From Deltaproteobacteria bacterium (GTDB lineage Bacteria; Myxococcota_A; Polyangia; DRWM01; JAAZOP01): a stretch of DNA of 64,000 nucleotides. The notes under the pieces are model-generated. The model was not told the DNA's origin, searched no databases, and saw nothing but the letters and a program-made list of their open reading frames with translations. The DNA lies in the NCBI GenBank assembly GCA_016218765.1, contig JACRCZ010000049.1, positions 1 through 64,000 on the forward strand, read 5' to 3'. Below, piece by piece: positions 27,152 through 34,945 of this stretch (the stretch's first letter is position 1; every line of letters starts with the position of its first letter). Position numbers and translations under genes: made by a program.

Positions 27152-27847
27152 TCAGGGCATGAACGAGAAACGACGCTTGGAGGACGCGGCCGAGTGGCCG
27201 CGGTTGGCGGCGGAGTAGATGAACCAGATCACGCCGTGGCAGTTTCCGGTCGGGACGGGGCCGTAGCAGAAGCTCGAGTTGCAGCCGCCGCCGGGCGCGA
27301 CCTTGCCGTCCGCCGTCCAGCCCAGGGTGAGGGGGCGATGATCGCCCATGAGGAAGTAGCTGCCGCGGGGCACCTGCTCCGGGTCGTGGTTCCGCATCTG
27401 CCCGTTCGCGTCCTTCGGCATGAGGATCGGGACCTGCTCGCCGAAGAGGCTCGGGTGCTCCCAGATCATGTAGGGCAGGCTCTTGGACCGCCCGTCCGCG
27501 CCGCGGTACTCGAAGATCGTCGAGTCGGTCGAGACGTGCTTCGGGGCGTCGTTCACGCGCAGCAGGCCCTGCCGGATCTCGACCTTGTCCCCCTCCATGC
27601 CGACCACGCGTCCCATGATCTTCACGCCCTTGCGGGCCGGGTCGGGGTGGTCGCAGAGCACGGCATCGCCCTTCTCGATGTCGCAACGGTAGCAGAGCAG
27701 GAACTTGTCCCCGGCCATCAGGTTCGGCGCCATCGAATCGTCCGGCGCGCGCCGGGTCTTGAGGAACAGCGCGCCGACGCCGAAGGTGATGATCAGGACC
27801 ACGAGCAGCCAGGCACCGATCTTCAGGCCGAGATGCAGCCAGCGCAC
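27152..27847 (-). CDS. lepB: Signal peptidase I homologue with displaced lysine
   Basis: A 231-residue S26-family peptidase with an N-terminal transmembrane helix (LLVVLIITFGVGALF). The Ser nucleophile box reads DDSMAPNL (Ser38) and the GD-containing box MGDHR is present. The segment that normally carries the general-base Lys as KRVVG reads GRVVGMEGD here, with the nearest Lys (76) four residues before the Arg. The enzyme may therefore use a shifted base or be inactive. It starts at GTG 27847, in the same orientation as thiE 33 bases upstream. A second, canonical lepB elsewhere in the genome would be expected. Confidence 0.85.
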   Translation of the reverse strand: MRWLHLGLKIGAWLLVVLIITFGVGALFLKTRRAPDDSMAPNLMAGDKFLLCYRCDIEKGDAVLCDHPDPARKGVKIMGRVVGMEGDKVEIRQGLLRVNDAPKHVSTDSTIFEYRGADGRSKSLPYMIWEHPSLFGEQVPILMPKDANGQMRNHDPEQVPRGSYFLMGDHRPLTLGWTADGKVAPGGGCNSSFCYGPVPTGNCHGVIWFIYSAANRGHSAASSKRRFSFMP

Positions 27848-27879
27848 GGCTTCATGATAGGCGCTACCGTCCCGCAGCG

Positions 27880-28533
27880 TCAAATGGCCGGGACGAACGC
27901 CTCCACAAGGATCCGCGCGGCACGCCCGGGGTCCGGCGCCGCCAGAACGCCCCGGATCGCCGCGACGCCCCAGGCGCCGGCCGCCGCCGCCGCCCGCGCC
28001 CGCTCCGCGCCGTCGATGCCCCCCAGGGCCAGGACGGGCGTCGTTCCCGCCGCCCGGCACGCGGCAGTCAAGGCGTCCAGCCCCGCCGGCGGTCCCTTGC
28101 CCGGCGTCGCGTACACCGGCGAGAACGTCAGGTGGTCGACCTCCGCCGCCAGCGCCCGGACCTCGTCGAGCCGGTGGGCCGAGTAGCCGAGGCGGAAGCC
28201 GGGCGCGACGGCACGCGCGTCCGCGGGCTCGAGGCCGTCCGCCTGGAGCTGCACGCCGGCGGCCCCTGCGGCGACGGCGAGGTCGACCCGCCCGCGGACG
28301 TAGACCGGCGCCGCCCGACCCCGGGCGGAGCCGACCGCGACCAGCCGTGCCGCGGTCGCCAGGAGCTCCGCGTCGCCGAGCCCCGGCTCGCGAAGGTACA
28401 GACCGACCGCTCCCGGAGGCGCGACGTCCGCGAGCCGCGCGAAGACCTCGTCGAGCTCGCGCAGGGGCACCAGCAAACGGTCGGAGATCACCAGCAGCCG
28501 CGGCGCGGCCCCGGCCGTCGCCGCTCCGCTCAC
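27880..28533 (-). CDS. thiE: Thiamine phosphate synthase-like (ThiE/TenI)
   Basis: A 217-residue TIM-barrel protein of the ThiE/TenI group. Visible motifs are VYVRGRVDLAVAAGAAGVQL, GYSAHRLDEV, LTFSPVYATPGKGPPAG and a VLALGGI phosphate-binding loop near the C-terminus. ThiE joins the pyrimidine and thiazole halves to thiamine phosphate. TenI-like proteins instead isomerise the thiazole, and I cannot exclude this. The GTG at 28533 overlaps the stop of the small gene upstream by four bases. The thiS, thiG, small gene, thiE order fits a thiazole/thiamine operon. Confidence 0.9.
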   Translation of the reverse strand: MSGAATAGAAPRLLVISDRLLVPLRELDEVFARLADVAPPGAVGLYLREPGLGDAELLATAARLVAVGSARGRAAPVYVRGRVDLAVAAGAAGVQLQADGLEPADARAVAPGFRLGYSAHRLDEVRALAAEVDHLTFSPVYATPGKGPPAGLDALTAACRAAGTTPVLALGGIDGAERARAAAAAGAWGVAAIRGVLAAPDPGRAARILVEAFVPAI

Positions 28534-28817
28534 GGCGCGACCGGGCCGGGGGGCGGCAAGGGCCCGTGCGCCAGATCGTCGCGCGCCCGCGCCGCGTACC
28601 GCGAATCGGGGAATCGCTCGATCACGTACTCCAGCGCCGAACGCCACCCGCCGACGTCGCCCTGCGCGAGCAGCCGCTGTGCCAGGAGGTAGCACTCCTC
28701 CGGCGCCTCGGGGACCGTCGGCAGCGGCTCGCGATCGTCGGATGCGCACTGCATCGGCGCGTTGCCGGCCGCCAGCAGCCCGGCCAGGATCACCGCCGTC
28801 ACCGTTCCCAGGCGCAC
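28530..28817 (-). CDS. Small exported TPR-like protein inside the thi operon
   Basis: A 95-residue protein starting at GTG, with AGGGGAA upstream. It has a signal peptide (VTAVILAGLLAAGNA) and a single tetratricopeptide-like helix pair (AQRLLAQGDVGGWRSALEYV, then IERFPDSRYAARARDDL). It is coupled to thiE by a four-base overlap. No known thiamine gene encodes such a product; it may be an unrelated passenger or an outer-membrane assembly-type helper. Confidence 0.72.
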   Translation of the reverse strand: MRLGTVTAVILAGLLAAGNAPMQCASDDREPLPTVPEAPEECYLLAQRLLAQGDVGGWRSALEYVIERFPDSRYAARARDDLAHGPLPPPGPVAP

Positions 28818-28845
28818 GTTCCGTTCCCCTTGCCCGCCCCCGGGT

Positions 28846-29619
28846 CTACTCGATCATCCCGTGCGTCGGGCTCGACGCGGCGGCATGACGTCTCTTCGGG
28901 ATGCGCCCGGCCAGGAACGCCTTGCGTCCCGCCGCCACCGCGTCGCGCATCGCCTCGGCCATCAGCACCGGGTCCTTGGCCCCGGCGACGCCGGTGTTGC
29001 ACAGCAGTCCGTGGCAGCCCAGCTCCATCGCGACGGCGGCGTCGGAGGCCGTTCCGACCCCCGCGTCCACGATCACGGGGATCGTCACCGTCTCGAGGAT
29101 GATGCCCAGGTTGTGCGGATTGCGGATCCCGAGCCCCGATCCGATCGGGGCCGCGAGCGGCATCACGGCGGCGCAGCCGGCATCCTGCAGCTTGCGGCAG
29201 AGCACGGGGTCGTCCAGGCAGTACGGCAGGACGACGAAGCCCTCGCCGGCCAGCGTGCGCGCCGCCGCCAGCAGTCCCTCGTTGTCCGGGAACAGCGTCT
29301 TCGGATCGCCGATCACCTCGAGCTTGACCCACGGGGTGCCCAGGGCCTCGCGCGCGAGCCGCGCCGTGCGCACCGCTTCGTCGGTCGTGTAGCAGCCGGC
29401 GGTGTTGGGCAGCAGGAGGAAGCGCTTCGGATCGATGAAGTCGAGCAGCGACTTGCCGCTGCCGGCCTCGTCGAGGTTGACGCGGCGCACCGCCACCGTG
29501 ACCACCTCCGTCCCCGACCGTTCCAGCGCCTCGCGCATCTGCTCGAACGTGGCGTACTTGCCGGTACCCAGGAAGAGCCGCGAGCGGAACTCGCGCCCCG
29601 CGATCGTCAACGTGTCCAA
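28846..29619 (-). CDS. thiG: Thiazole synthase
   Basis: ThiG condenses the ThiS thiocarboxylate, DXP and dehydroglycine to the thiazole phosphate of thiamine. The 257-residue protein has the family features: [16 protein letters not shown] at the start, [19 protein letters not shown], the catalytic Lys in WVKLEVIGD, and [20 protein letters not shown] phosphate-binding motifs. Length is typical. It lies 17 bases after thiS. No TPP riboswitch was recognised upstream of thiS. Confidence 0.97.
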   Translation of the reverse strand: MDTLTIAGREFRSRLFLGTGKYATFEQMREALERSGTEVVTVAVRRVNLDEAGSGKSLLDFIDPKRFLLLPNTAGCYTTDEAVRTARLAREALGTPWVKLEVIGDPKTLFPDNEGLLAAARTLAGEGFVVLPYCLDDPVLCRKLQDAGCAAVMPLAAPIGSGLGIRNPHNLGIILETVTIPVIVDAGVGTASDAAVAMELGCHGLLCNTGVAGAKDPVLMAEAMRDAVAAGRKAFLAGRIPKRRHAAASSPTHGMIE

Positions 29620-29636
29620 CGTCTCGTCTCCTTCGC

Positions 29637-29840
29637 CTAGCCGCCCCCGACCAGGTGCACGACCTCCAGCACGTCACCGTCCAGGAGCGCCGTCGTCGTG
29701 TAGGCCGTGCGCGGCACCACGTCCCGGTTCCGCTCGACCGCGGCCCACTGCGGCGCCCGGCCGAGCTCGGCGAGCATGGCGGCGACGGTCGTGCCGTCCG
29801 CGAACTCGCGCTCCACGCCGTTGAGCCGCACGCGGATCAT
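29637..29840 (-). CDS. thiS: Thiamine sulfur-carrier protein
   Basis: A 67-residue beta-grasp protein that carries sulfur as a C-terminal thiocarboxylate. It ends in GGG, with the last two glycines matching the required Gly-Gly tail. The hydrophobic core ([10 protein letters not shown]) and [12 protein letters not shown] end are typical. It sits immediately ahead of thiG. ThiF and the other sulfur-transfer genes are not in this window. Confidence 0.95.
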   Translation of the reverse strand: MIRVRLNGVEREFADGTTVAAMLAELGRAPQWAAVERNRDVVPRTAYTTTALLDGDVLEVVHLVGGG

Positions 29841-29894
29841 CGAGCGCGGACCATACCCGACCCGTCCCGGAGCGGCAAGCGGAGCCGAGCCGGA

Positions 29895-31166
29895 TCAGCC
29901 GCAGAGGAAGAGGCAGCGGTCGCCGAGCGGCACGAGCGAGCCGTTGCAGGTGCCGCTCGCGCAGACGTTGCCGCAGCGGCCGCAATTGTCGCCGTTGACC
30001 GGGACGCAGGCGCCGGAGCAGCACATCCGCGGGCCGATGGTGTCGTCCACGAGGCAGGGGACGACGATGCCGCGCCAGCGGCAGGCGCCGGCGCTGCCGC
30101 AGCGGCAGGAGCCGCCGGCGCAGCGGTCGCTGACCACGTCGTTGCAGACGCTGCCGCAGCCGCCGCAGTTGGCGAAATCCGACGACGTATCGACGCAGCG
30201 GCCGGAGCAGCACGATTCGCCCGCGGCGCAGCAGGTCGTGCCGCACGCCTCGGCCCCCTCCGGGCAGCAGGTGGTTCCGCCGACGCAGACTTCTCCGTCG
30301 GCGCACGGCGTCGAGCCGCACAGGCACTCGCCCAGCGCGCAGCGCTCGCCCGCGTCGCACGCGACGTTGCAAGCGCCGCAGTTGGCGGTGTCCGACGCCA
30401 CGTTGCGGCAGGCATCGGAGCAGCACGCTTCCGCCGCGGTGCAGGTGTCGCCGCCGCAGGAGCAGCCGCCCATGAGGCAGATTTCGCCGGCGTCGCAGGC
30501 GTGGCCGCAGGAGCCGCAGTTGGTGGTGTCCGACTGGAGATTGACGCAACGCGAGCCGCAGCAGTCGAGGCCCGTGGCGCAGGCGGGGGAGCACTCGAGC
30601 GTCACGCAGATCCCGAGCGCGCAGACCTGGCCCGCGGCGCAGCCGTGACCGCAGGAGCCGCAGTTCGCCGGGTCGTCCTGGAAGTTCACGCACTCGGTCC
30701 CGCAACAGCGCAGGCCCGGATCGCAGGAGCACGGGTTGGGCACGCACAAGCCGCTGCGGCACACCTGGTCGCCCGGACACGCCGCGCCGCAGGCGCCGCA
30801 GTTGCGTGCATCCTGTTGGACGTCGACGCACCCCGAGCCCGCGCAGCAGCTCAACCCCGCGCCGCAGGCCGCGGCGCCACCGCAGGCGCAGGCACCCGCG
30901 AGGCAGCCGTCGGAAGAAGCCGCCGGGCACGCCGTCGCACACGAGCCGCAGTGCTCCGGATCGGTCTGGACCGCGACGCAGACGCCGTCACAGCACTCCC
31001 GTCCCCCTTCGCACGCGCCGCCCGTGCCGCACGACCCGGCAGTGTCCGGACGCCCGCCCCCGTCGTCCTCCTCCATGACCTGCGTGGCGGCACAGCCGGC
31101 AGCCAGGAAGACCAGGACCGCCCACCACGCCTGCGCCGGAAATCCACGCTGGACGTTCCGCTCCAT
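29895..31166 (-). CDS. Cysteine-rich repeat lipoprotein
   Basis: A 423-residue protein with AGGAAGG before the ATG and a lipobox (VFLAAGC). Almost the whole mature part consists of about ten units with the core CCxxxCV..D..NCGxCGxxC. Some spacers include CxCG. The paired cysteines imply extensive disulfide cross-linking and export. Repeats of this kind are frequent in Myxococcota and Planctomycetota surface proteins. No catalytic motif is seen, so a structural or protective role is likely. Confidence 0.88.
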   Translation of the reverse strand: MERNVQRGFPAQAWWAVLVFLAAGCAATQVMEEDDGGGRPDTAGSCGTGGACEGGRECCDGVCVAVQTDPEHCGSCATACPAASSDGCLAGACACGGAAACGAGLSCCAGSGCVDVQQDARNCGACGAACPGDQVCRSGLCVPNPCSCDPGLRCCGTECVNFQDDPANCGSCGHGCAAGQVCALGICVTLECSPACATGLDCCGSRCVNLQSDTTNCGSCGHACDAGEICLMGGCSCGGDTCTAAEACCSDACRNVASDTANCGACNVACDAGERCALGECLCGSTPCADGEVCVGGTTCCPEGAEACGTTCCAAGESCCSGRCVDTSSDFANCGGCGSVCNDVVSDRCAGGSCRCGSAGACRWRGIVVPCLVDDTIGPRMCCSGACVPVNGDNCGRCGNVCASGTCNGSLVPLGDRCLFLCG

Positions 31167-31203
31167 CGCCTTCCTCCCGGCCCGGACGCCGGATGCCGAT
31201 GGA

Positions 31204-31232
31204 ATGGTACCCGCGCCCTTGCAGGGGCGCAA
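31204..31232 (-). promoter_or_regulatory. Candidate promoter with hairpin spacer
   Basis: On the minus strand, TTGCGC (31232-31227) and TACCAT (31209-31204) are 17 bases apart, about 37 bases before the Cys-rich lipoprotein gene. The spacer contains the inverted repeat GCGCCC/GGGCGC (31213-31230), which could be an operator. Confidence 0.4.
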
Positions 31233-31252
31233 GGTCGGCGAGCCGGCGAGAG

Positions 31253-31310
31253 GCGGCGGTCGGCGGTCGACGGTCGGCGGGAGACGGAAGGACGGGCGGG
31301 ACGGCGCGGG
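31253..31310. repeat. GGCGGTCGGCGGTCGACGGT short-period repeat
   Basis: A degenerate repeat of GGTCGGCG-like units, followed by a GACGG(G)CGGGAC-like run, fills most of the gap between divergent genes at 31166 and 31350. It is one of the dispersed short-period families described in the findings. Confidence 0.5.
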
Positions 31311-31349
31311 ACGGGTCCGTGCCGTCCCGGTCGTGCTAGGCTCGACGCG

Positions 31350-31724
31350 ATGACGTTCCACGAGCAGTACGCGATCGCCGCCGCCGTCACCCTGGCGGTC
31401 GAGCTGCCGCTCGTGCTGTACCTCGCACGCCGCGCGCGGCTCCTGCACTCCGACGCCCGCGTGCTCGTCGCCGCCCTGGTCGCCAACGCCGCGACGCACC
31501 CCGCCCTGTGGTACGTGCCGTGGTCCTTCTTCCCCCAGGCCCTGGCGAAGCCCAACTACGCCCTCTACCTGGTCGTCGGCGAGACCACGGTGCTGCTCGT
31601 CGAGACCGTCGTCTACTGGCGGCTGCTCGTCCCGCAACGGCCGTGGCTGGCCCTCGCCACCGCCGCGCTGGCCAACGCGGCGTCCTACGGCGCGGGGCTG
31701 GCCGTCTGGGCGCTGATCGGCTGA
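31350..31724 (+). CDS. Small four-helix membrane protein
   Basis: A 124-residue protein with four predicted transmembrane segments: AIAAAVTLAVELPLVLYLA, VLVAALVANAATHPALWYV, LYLVVGETTVLLVETVVYW and LALATAALANAASYGAGLAV. The NAATHPALWYV and E-x6-E-x2-VYW patterns recur in an uncharacterised membrane family I recall but cannot name. A TGCTAGGCT extended -10-like sequence ends seven bases before the ATG and there is no ribosome site, so the mRNA may be leaderless. It converges with rlmB, the stops being adjacent. Confidence 0.78.
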   Translation: MTFHEQYAIAAAVTLAVELPLVLYLARRARLLHSDARVLVAALVANAATHPALWYVPWSFFPQALAKPNYALYLVVGETTVLLVETVVYWRLLVPQRPWLALATAALANAASYGAGLAVWALIG

Positions 31725-32678
31725 CTACGGCCGCTCGGTCCGGTGCGGATGCCGGATGGCGTGCAGGACGATTCCGGCCGTGACGGAGATGTTGAGCGAC
31801 GCGACCCCGCCGGCGGCGATCGGGATACGCACCCGCCGATGGCACAACTCCCGCGTCAGACGGCGCAGCCCGGGGCCCTCCGCGCCGAACACGAGGCACA
31901 CCGGCGGATGAAGGTCGGCCGTCGCCAGGTCCGCCTCCCCCTCCGGGTCCAGCCCGACCACCTCGATGCCGGCACCCGACAGGCGCCGCAACGCCTCGGC
32001 CAGGTTGGGCACCCGCGCCATGCGCATCAGCTCCGTCGCCCCGGCGCTCGCCCGGACCACCGCATCCGTCACCCCCGCCGCCCGGCGCTCGGGCAGCACC
32101 ACGACGTCCACCCCGAACGCGACAGACGAGCGCGTGATCGCGCCCAGGTTCTGCGGGTCCTGGACCTGGTCGAGGGCCACGGCGAGGGTCTCCGCGCCGC
32201 GCTCCACGGCGATGCGCTCGACGTCGCCGAGCCCGAGATACGGATAGGGTCCGGCCAGCGCGGCGATGCCCTGGTGCATCCGTCCGGCGGCAAGCGTTTC
32301 CAGGAGGTCCGGATCGGCCTGCCGCGCGGGCACCCCGCGCTGCTTGGCGAGCCGCGCGATCTCGCGGAACCGCTCGCCCCGCTCCTCGGCCGAAAGGAAG
32401 ACGACCTGCACCTCGCGCCGCCCCGCGCGCAGCGCCTCCGAGACCGCGTGCGGCCCCAGCAGGATCCGCCCCCCTTCGCTCGCCGCGACGTCCACCTCCG
32501 CCTCCTCCTCCGGCCCGCCGAACCCCAGCGCCACCTGCTCGGTCGGCGGCCGCGGGGCCTCGGACGGCGTCCCGACGCGTCTCCCGCTCCGGTGACGGCG
32601 CGGGCCCGCCACGACCGAAGGCAGCTCCTCCTGGGATGCCGGCGGATGGCCGGCGGCGGTGGATCCACGCCGACGCAT
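31725..32678 (-). CDS. rlmB: TrmH/SpoU-family 2'-O-ribose methyltransferase (RlmB-like)
   Basis: RlmB methylates G2251 of 23S rRNA. The 317-residue protein has the three SpoU motifs: NLGAITRSSVAFGVD, LVFGAEGPGLRRL and IPIAAGGVASLNISVTAG, which build the trefoil-knot SAM site. A substrate-binding domain (ILLGPHAVSEALRAG) precedes them. The first 90 residues form an extended, probably disordered Arg/Pro/Glu-rich tail. The start overlaps the pyrF stop by one base (TGATG). RlmB rather than TrmH specificity is inferred from the domain order. Confidence 0.93.
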   Translation of the reverse strand: MRRRGSTAAGHPPASQEELPSVVAGPRRHRSGRRVGTPSEAPRPPTEQVALGFGGPEEEAEVDVAASEGGRILLGPHAVSEALRAGRREVQVVFLSAEERGERFREIARLAKQRGVPARQADPDLLETLAAGRMHQGIAALAGPYPYLGLGDVERIAVERGAETLAVALDQVQDPQNLGAITRSSVAFGVDVVVLPERRAAGVTDAVVRASAGATELMRMARVPNLAEALRRLSGAGIEVVGLDPEGEADLATADLHPPVCLVFGAEGPGLRRLTRELCHRRVRIPIAAGGVASLNISVTAGIVLHAIRHPHRTERP

Positions 32679-33406
32679 CAGCCCGCTCCTCCCAGCGCCT
32701 CGTCGATGGCGCTCCGGATCGCGCGCGCCGCGGCCACAGGGTCGACCGCATCGCGGATCGGCCGGCCGACCACCACGACGTCGGCTCCGGCCGCAATCGC
32801 CTCTCCGGGGGGCGCTGTGCGCTGCTGGTCGCCCGCCTCCGCTCCCGGCGGCCGGATCCCCGGCGTCACGATCAACGGCCCCGGCCCCACCACGCGGCGG
32901 ATGGCGCCCGCCTCCTGCGGCGAAGCCACCACCCCGACGCAACCACAGTCCGCCGCCAGCGCCGCGCGCCGCACGACCAGATTCCCCAACGGCGGCGACA
33001 ACCCGGCCTCGACCGCACCCGCCTCGTTCAGGCTCGTCAGCACCGTCACCCCCAGAATCCCGCCCCCCCCCACCGCGCCGCCCCCCGCCCCCGCCGCACG
33101 AACCGCCGCCGACAGCATCTCGCGCCCGCCGCCGGTGTGCACCGTGAGCCAGCGCACGCCACCCCCGGCCAAGGCTCGCGCCACCGCCCGCCCGACCGTC
33201 GCCGGGATGTCGTGCAACTTGAGATCCAGAAAAACCGCGCCCCCGCGCTCCGAAACCTCCCGCACCAGCGCCGGTCCCTCCGCGCAGAACAGCTCCAACC
33301 CCACCTTGAACGTCCCGACCTCGCCCGCCAGGAGCCGCACCAGACGCAGCGCCGCGTGGCCGTCGGGCACGTCCAAAGCGAATACGAGCCGGTCACGGGA
33401 GTCCAT
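32678..33406 (-). CDS. pyrF: Orotidine-5'-phosphate decarboxylase
   Basis: PyrF makes UMP by decarboxylating OMP, the last step of de novo pyrimidine synthesis. The 242-residue protein carries the catalytic DxKxxD motif as DLKLHD, an N-terminal LVFALDVPD, a TVHTGGG segment, and VTPGIRPPG near the C-terminus. The ATG at 33406 gives the usual length. A run of nine guanines (in the coding sense) at about 33063-33071 lies in the AVGGGG region, the frame being intact in this copy. It is coupled to rlmB. Confidence 0.96.
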   Translation of the reverse strand: MDSRDRLVFALDVPDGHAALRLVRLLAGEVGTFKVGLELFCAEGPALVREVSERGGAVFLDLKLHDIPATVGRAVARALAGGGVRWLTVHTGGGREMLSAAVRAAGAGGGAVGGGGILGVTVLTSLNEAGAVEAGLSPPLGNLVVRRAALAADCGCVGVVASPQEAGAIRRVVGPGPLIVTPGIRPPGAEAGDQQRTAPPGEAIAAGADVVVVGRPIRDAVDPVAAARAIRSAIDEALGGAG

Positions 33407-33440
33407 CGAGCGCCTTGGTCGCGGAGCATAGCGATTTCGA

Positions 33441-33469
33441 GCGAAGGGCGCAAAGGGGCGCAAGGGCCG
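33441..33469. repeat. CGCAAAG/CGCAAGG short repeat
   Basis: Three degenerate copies (GCGAAGG, GCGCAAAGG, GCGCAAGGG) lie between the divergent pyrF and alcohol dehydrogenase genes. They belong to the same family as 1-115 and 49664-49702. Confidence 0.5.
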
Positions 33470-33480
33470 TGACGTTGGGA

Positions 33481-33486
33481 TAGAAT
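33481..33486 (+). promoter_or_regulatory. -10-like element of a leaderless gene
   Basis: TAGAAT ends six bases before the alcohol dehydrogenase ATG (33493), placing the expected transcript start at or next to the start codon. No Shine-Dalgarno sequence is present. A convincing -35 box was not found. Confidence 0.35.
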
Positions 33487-33492
33487 GCCCGG

Positions 33493-34488
33493 ATGCGCGC
33501 CATGCTCCTCGAGCGACCCGCCCCGATCGAGTCGGCGCCCCTCGTCGCCCGCGACCTGCCCGACCCCGAGCCGGGCCCGGGCGAAATCCGGATGGCGGTC
33601 CGCGCCTGCGGCGTCTGCCACACCGATCTGCACGTCGCGGAGGGAGATCTGACCCTGCCCCGCCTGCCGGTCGTTCCGGGTCACCAGGTGGTCGGTGTGG
33701 TCGAGCGCCTGGGTGCGGGTGTCGAGATGTTCCGGGCCGGAGACCGCGTGGGCCTCCCCTGGCTGCGGCGGACCTGCGGCGCCTGCGACCGTTGCCGCAA
33801 CGGTCGAGAGAATCTCTGCGAACATGCCGAATTCAACGGATTCCACGCCGACGGAGGATTCGCCGAAAAGGTCCTCGCCCCGGCCGAGTTCGCCTACCGC
33901 GTCCCCGACGCATTCCCCGACGCCCAGGCGGCACCGCTCCTTTGCGCCGGCGTCATCGGCTACCGCGCCCTGCGCCTGAGCACGGTCCGCCCGGGCGAGC
34001 GGCTCGGCATGTGGGGCTTCGGCGCCTCGGCCCACGTCACGATCCAGGTTGCCGTGCATCGCGGGTGTGAGGTCCACGTCCTGACGCGCAGCGAGGCCCA
34101 CCGCCGCCACGCCCGCGAGTTGGGCGCCGTCTGGACGGGCGCGCCCTCCGACCCCCCTCCCCGCCCGCTCGACGCGGCCATCATCTTCTCGCCCGCGGGT
34201 CCGCAGGTCCACGACGCGTTGCGCGCCCTCCGTCCCGGAGGAACACTCGCGCTGGCCGGCATCACGATGAGCCCGATACCGGAGCTGGAGTACCCGCTCC
34301 TCTACGGCGAGCGCACCGTGCGCTCGGTCGCCAACAGCACCCGCCGCGACGTGGAGGAGCTGCTCGAGCTGGCCCCCCGGATCCCGATCCGCACGGAGGT
34401 CGAGGAATACCGGCTGGAAGAGGCCAACGGGGTCCTCCGGCGGCTCAAGGAGAGCCGGATCCGCGGGGCCGGACTCCTCGTTCCCTGA
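33493..34488 (+). CDS. Zinc-dependent alcohol dehydrogenase (MDR family)
   Basis: A 331-residue medium-chain dehydrogenase. The catalytic zinc ligands are in ACGVCHTDLH and GHQVVGVV; the usual GHE is GHQ here, as in a known subfamily. The structural zinc site is CGACDRCRNGRENLC. The nucleotide-binding loop reads GFGASAH in place of GxGxxG, a signature of the TIGR02822-type alcohol dehydrogenase group. It interconverts alcohols and aldehydes with NAD(P)H; the substrate is not predictable. The mRNA appears leaderless. Confidence 0.92.
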   Translation: MRAMLLERPAPIESAPLVARDLPDPEPGPGEIRMAVRACGVCHTDLHVAEGDLTLPRLPVVPGHQVVGVVERLGAGVEMFRAGDRVGLPWLRRTCGACDRCRNGRENLCEHAEFNGFHADGGFAEKVLAPAEFAYRVPDAFPDAQAAPLLCAGVIGYRALRLSTVRPGERLGMWGFGASAHVTIQVAVHRGCEVHVLTRSEAHRRHARELGAVWTGAPSDPPPRPLDAAIIFSPAGPQVHDALRALRPGGTLALAGITMSPIPELEYPLLYGERTVRSVANSTRRDVEELLELAPRIPIRTEVEEYRLEEANGVLRRLKESRIRGAGLLVP

Positions 34489-34510
34489 AGCGGGCCGTGT
34501 CGCCACCCCC

Positions 34511-34538
34511 TTGAATATGCCGCGCCGATCGGTAGTCT
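34511..34538 (+). promoter_or_regulatory. Candidate promoter of the small secreted protein
   Basis: TTGAAT at 34511-34516 and TAGTCT at 34533-34538 are 16 bases apart, about 85 bases before the ATG at 34623. The local AT-richness supports the call, but the spacing is slightly short. Confidence 0.4.
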
Positions 34539-34622
34539 CTGCCCCGCCCGGCCCATTGGGGGGCCGGCCGCTTGCGGTCTGCGGCGACCGACCGCATCCG
34601 CGGTAACCCGAAGGAGGAGTCG

Positions 34623-34901
34623 ATGAAGGCAATTCTGGCGTTGGCGGCGATGTTCGTGATGGGCACGACGTCCATGGCGTTCGCGGACGAGGACGACCTG
34701 GACGACGAGTGGGAGTGCACGTGCACGGGGACGTGCGACGACCTCGAGTTGTCGGTCACCGTTGAGGTCTGCGCGGACGACGACGACATCGCGGAGGCCG
34801 TCTCCGACGGCGCGTCATCGTGCGCCCGCGAGCTGGACGGCCAGTGCGAGTCCAACGCGGAATGCGAGTGCACCTGCCACACCACGGGCGGCGACTGCTG
34901 A
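34623..34901 (+). CDS. Small secreted acidic Cys-rich protein
   Basis: A 92-residue protein with a strong AAGGAGG ribosome site and a clean signal peptide (ILALAAMFVMGTTSMAFA). The mature 70 residues are very acidic (DEDDLDDEWE, DDDDI). They contain ten cysteines in CTCTGTC, C-x(n)-C and CECTCHTTGGDC patterns, so disulfide bonding or metal binding is likely. No family is recognised. It converges with the aromatic lyase gene. An exported metal-binding peptide is possible. Confidence 0.75.
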   Translation: MKAILALAAMFVMGTTSMAFADEDDLDDEWECTCTGTCDDLELSVTVEVCADDDDIAEAVSDGASSCARELDGQCESNAECECTCHTTGGDC

Positions 34902-34945
34902 TTCCCTCCAGCTGACGCGCCGCAGCAGGGCGTGGCAGTTGCAGC

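Noticed and set aside
29841-29894. TPP riboswitch upstream of thiS
   Set aside because: The gap is only 54 bases. No conserved CUGAGA or ACCUGAUCUGG-type segments were seen there.
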